From: Dyadobacter luteus
Lineage (GTDB): Bacteria; Bacteroidota; Bacteroidia; Cytophagales; Spirosomataceae
Assembly (NCBI RefSeq): GCF_003383615.1
Contig: NZ_QNUL01000002.1
Location: 434,001 to 498,000, forward strand
Length of the DNA stretch: 64,000 nucleotides
Reading direction: 5' to 3'
Shown: piece after piece, positions 63,979 through 64,000 of the stretch
How the letters are laid out: the number at the start of each line of letters is the position of its first letter
How positions within the stretch are numbered: the stretch's first letter is position 1
Program-made: the position numbers and the translations under genes
Notes under the pieces: model-generated
What the model was told of the DNA's origin: nothing
Databases searched by the model: none
Seen by the model: the letters and a program-made list of their open reading frames with translations, nothing else

Positions 63979-64000
63979 AGGTTAGTTAATATAATCAAGT

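Overview
The window looks like chromosome from a Bacteroidota species, most likely a Cytophagales/Spirosomaceae-type environmental heterotroph. This is inferred from a SusC/SusD outer-membrane pair, a secreted nuclease ending in a type IX secretion sorting domain, an OprO/P-like porin, YjbQ and NYN-LOTUS proteins, -7 promoter boxes of the TAnnTTTG type, and spacers full of short hairpin repeats. Genus is not determined.

Region 1 (1-9157, minus strand) is a myo-inositol catabolic operon read iolB, iolC, iolA, iolG, a sodium/solute symporter, an IolJ-like aldolase, and iolD, which runs off the left edge. No iolE is present in the window. A divergent LacI-family regulator lies at 9284-10315. A palindromic operator with the core CAAACGTTTG occurs four times: before the symporter (as a 38-bp perfect palindrome), in the lacI/iolB divergent spacer, and twice upstream of a susC/susD operon (13465-18241). 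I infer that one LacI protein controls inositol catabolism, inner-membrane uptake and a TonB-dependent outer-membrane importer.

Region 2 (10352-12768) holds a small methyltransferase, a secreted protein joining a TIMP/netrin-like head to MORN-like repeats, and an unknown secreted protein. A block of degenerate intergenic repeats follows.

Region 3 (18795-25324) has a YbbP/YbbA-type ABC exporter divergent from a TesA-like lipoprotein esterase (the arrangement known from E. coli), small unknown genes, and a two-gene operon of secreted hydrolases.

Region 4 (25435-29713) holds an unrecognised 599-residue protein with possible flavin-enzyme features, facing a two-gene ATPase plus HNH nuclease cassette of the Septu (PtuA/PtuB) type. 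The ATPase carries about 145 extra N-terminal residues. This is the best candidate for an unusual defence system.

Region 5 (29915-46759) contains a FucP-like sugar transporter with a ROK sugar kinase, YceI, an ExeM-like secreted nuclease, an FMN reductase, a DUF1624 acyltransferase-like protein, a BamA/TamA-like barrel, a lipoprotein, an AbiEi/AbiEii toxin-antitoxin operon with a perfect inverted repeat in its leader, an MFS transporter, a GMC oxidoreductase with its small subunit, and a DoxX protein.

Region 6 (46862-63978) is mostly housekeeping or accessory metabolism: porin, YjbQ, NYN-LOTUS, two S9 peptidases, a phytase-like esterase, an M1 aminopeptidase, two AraC regulators, a siderophore-interacting flavoprotein, a metallo-beta-lactamase-fold hydrolase, a VOC protein and a CatA-like acetyltransferase.

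No rRNA, tRNA, insertion sequence, prophage or CRISPR array was recognised.
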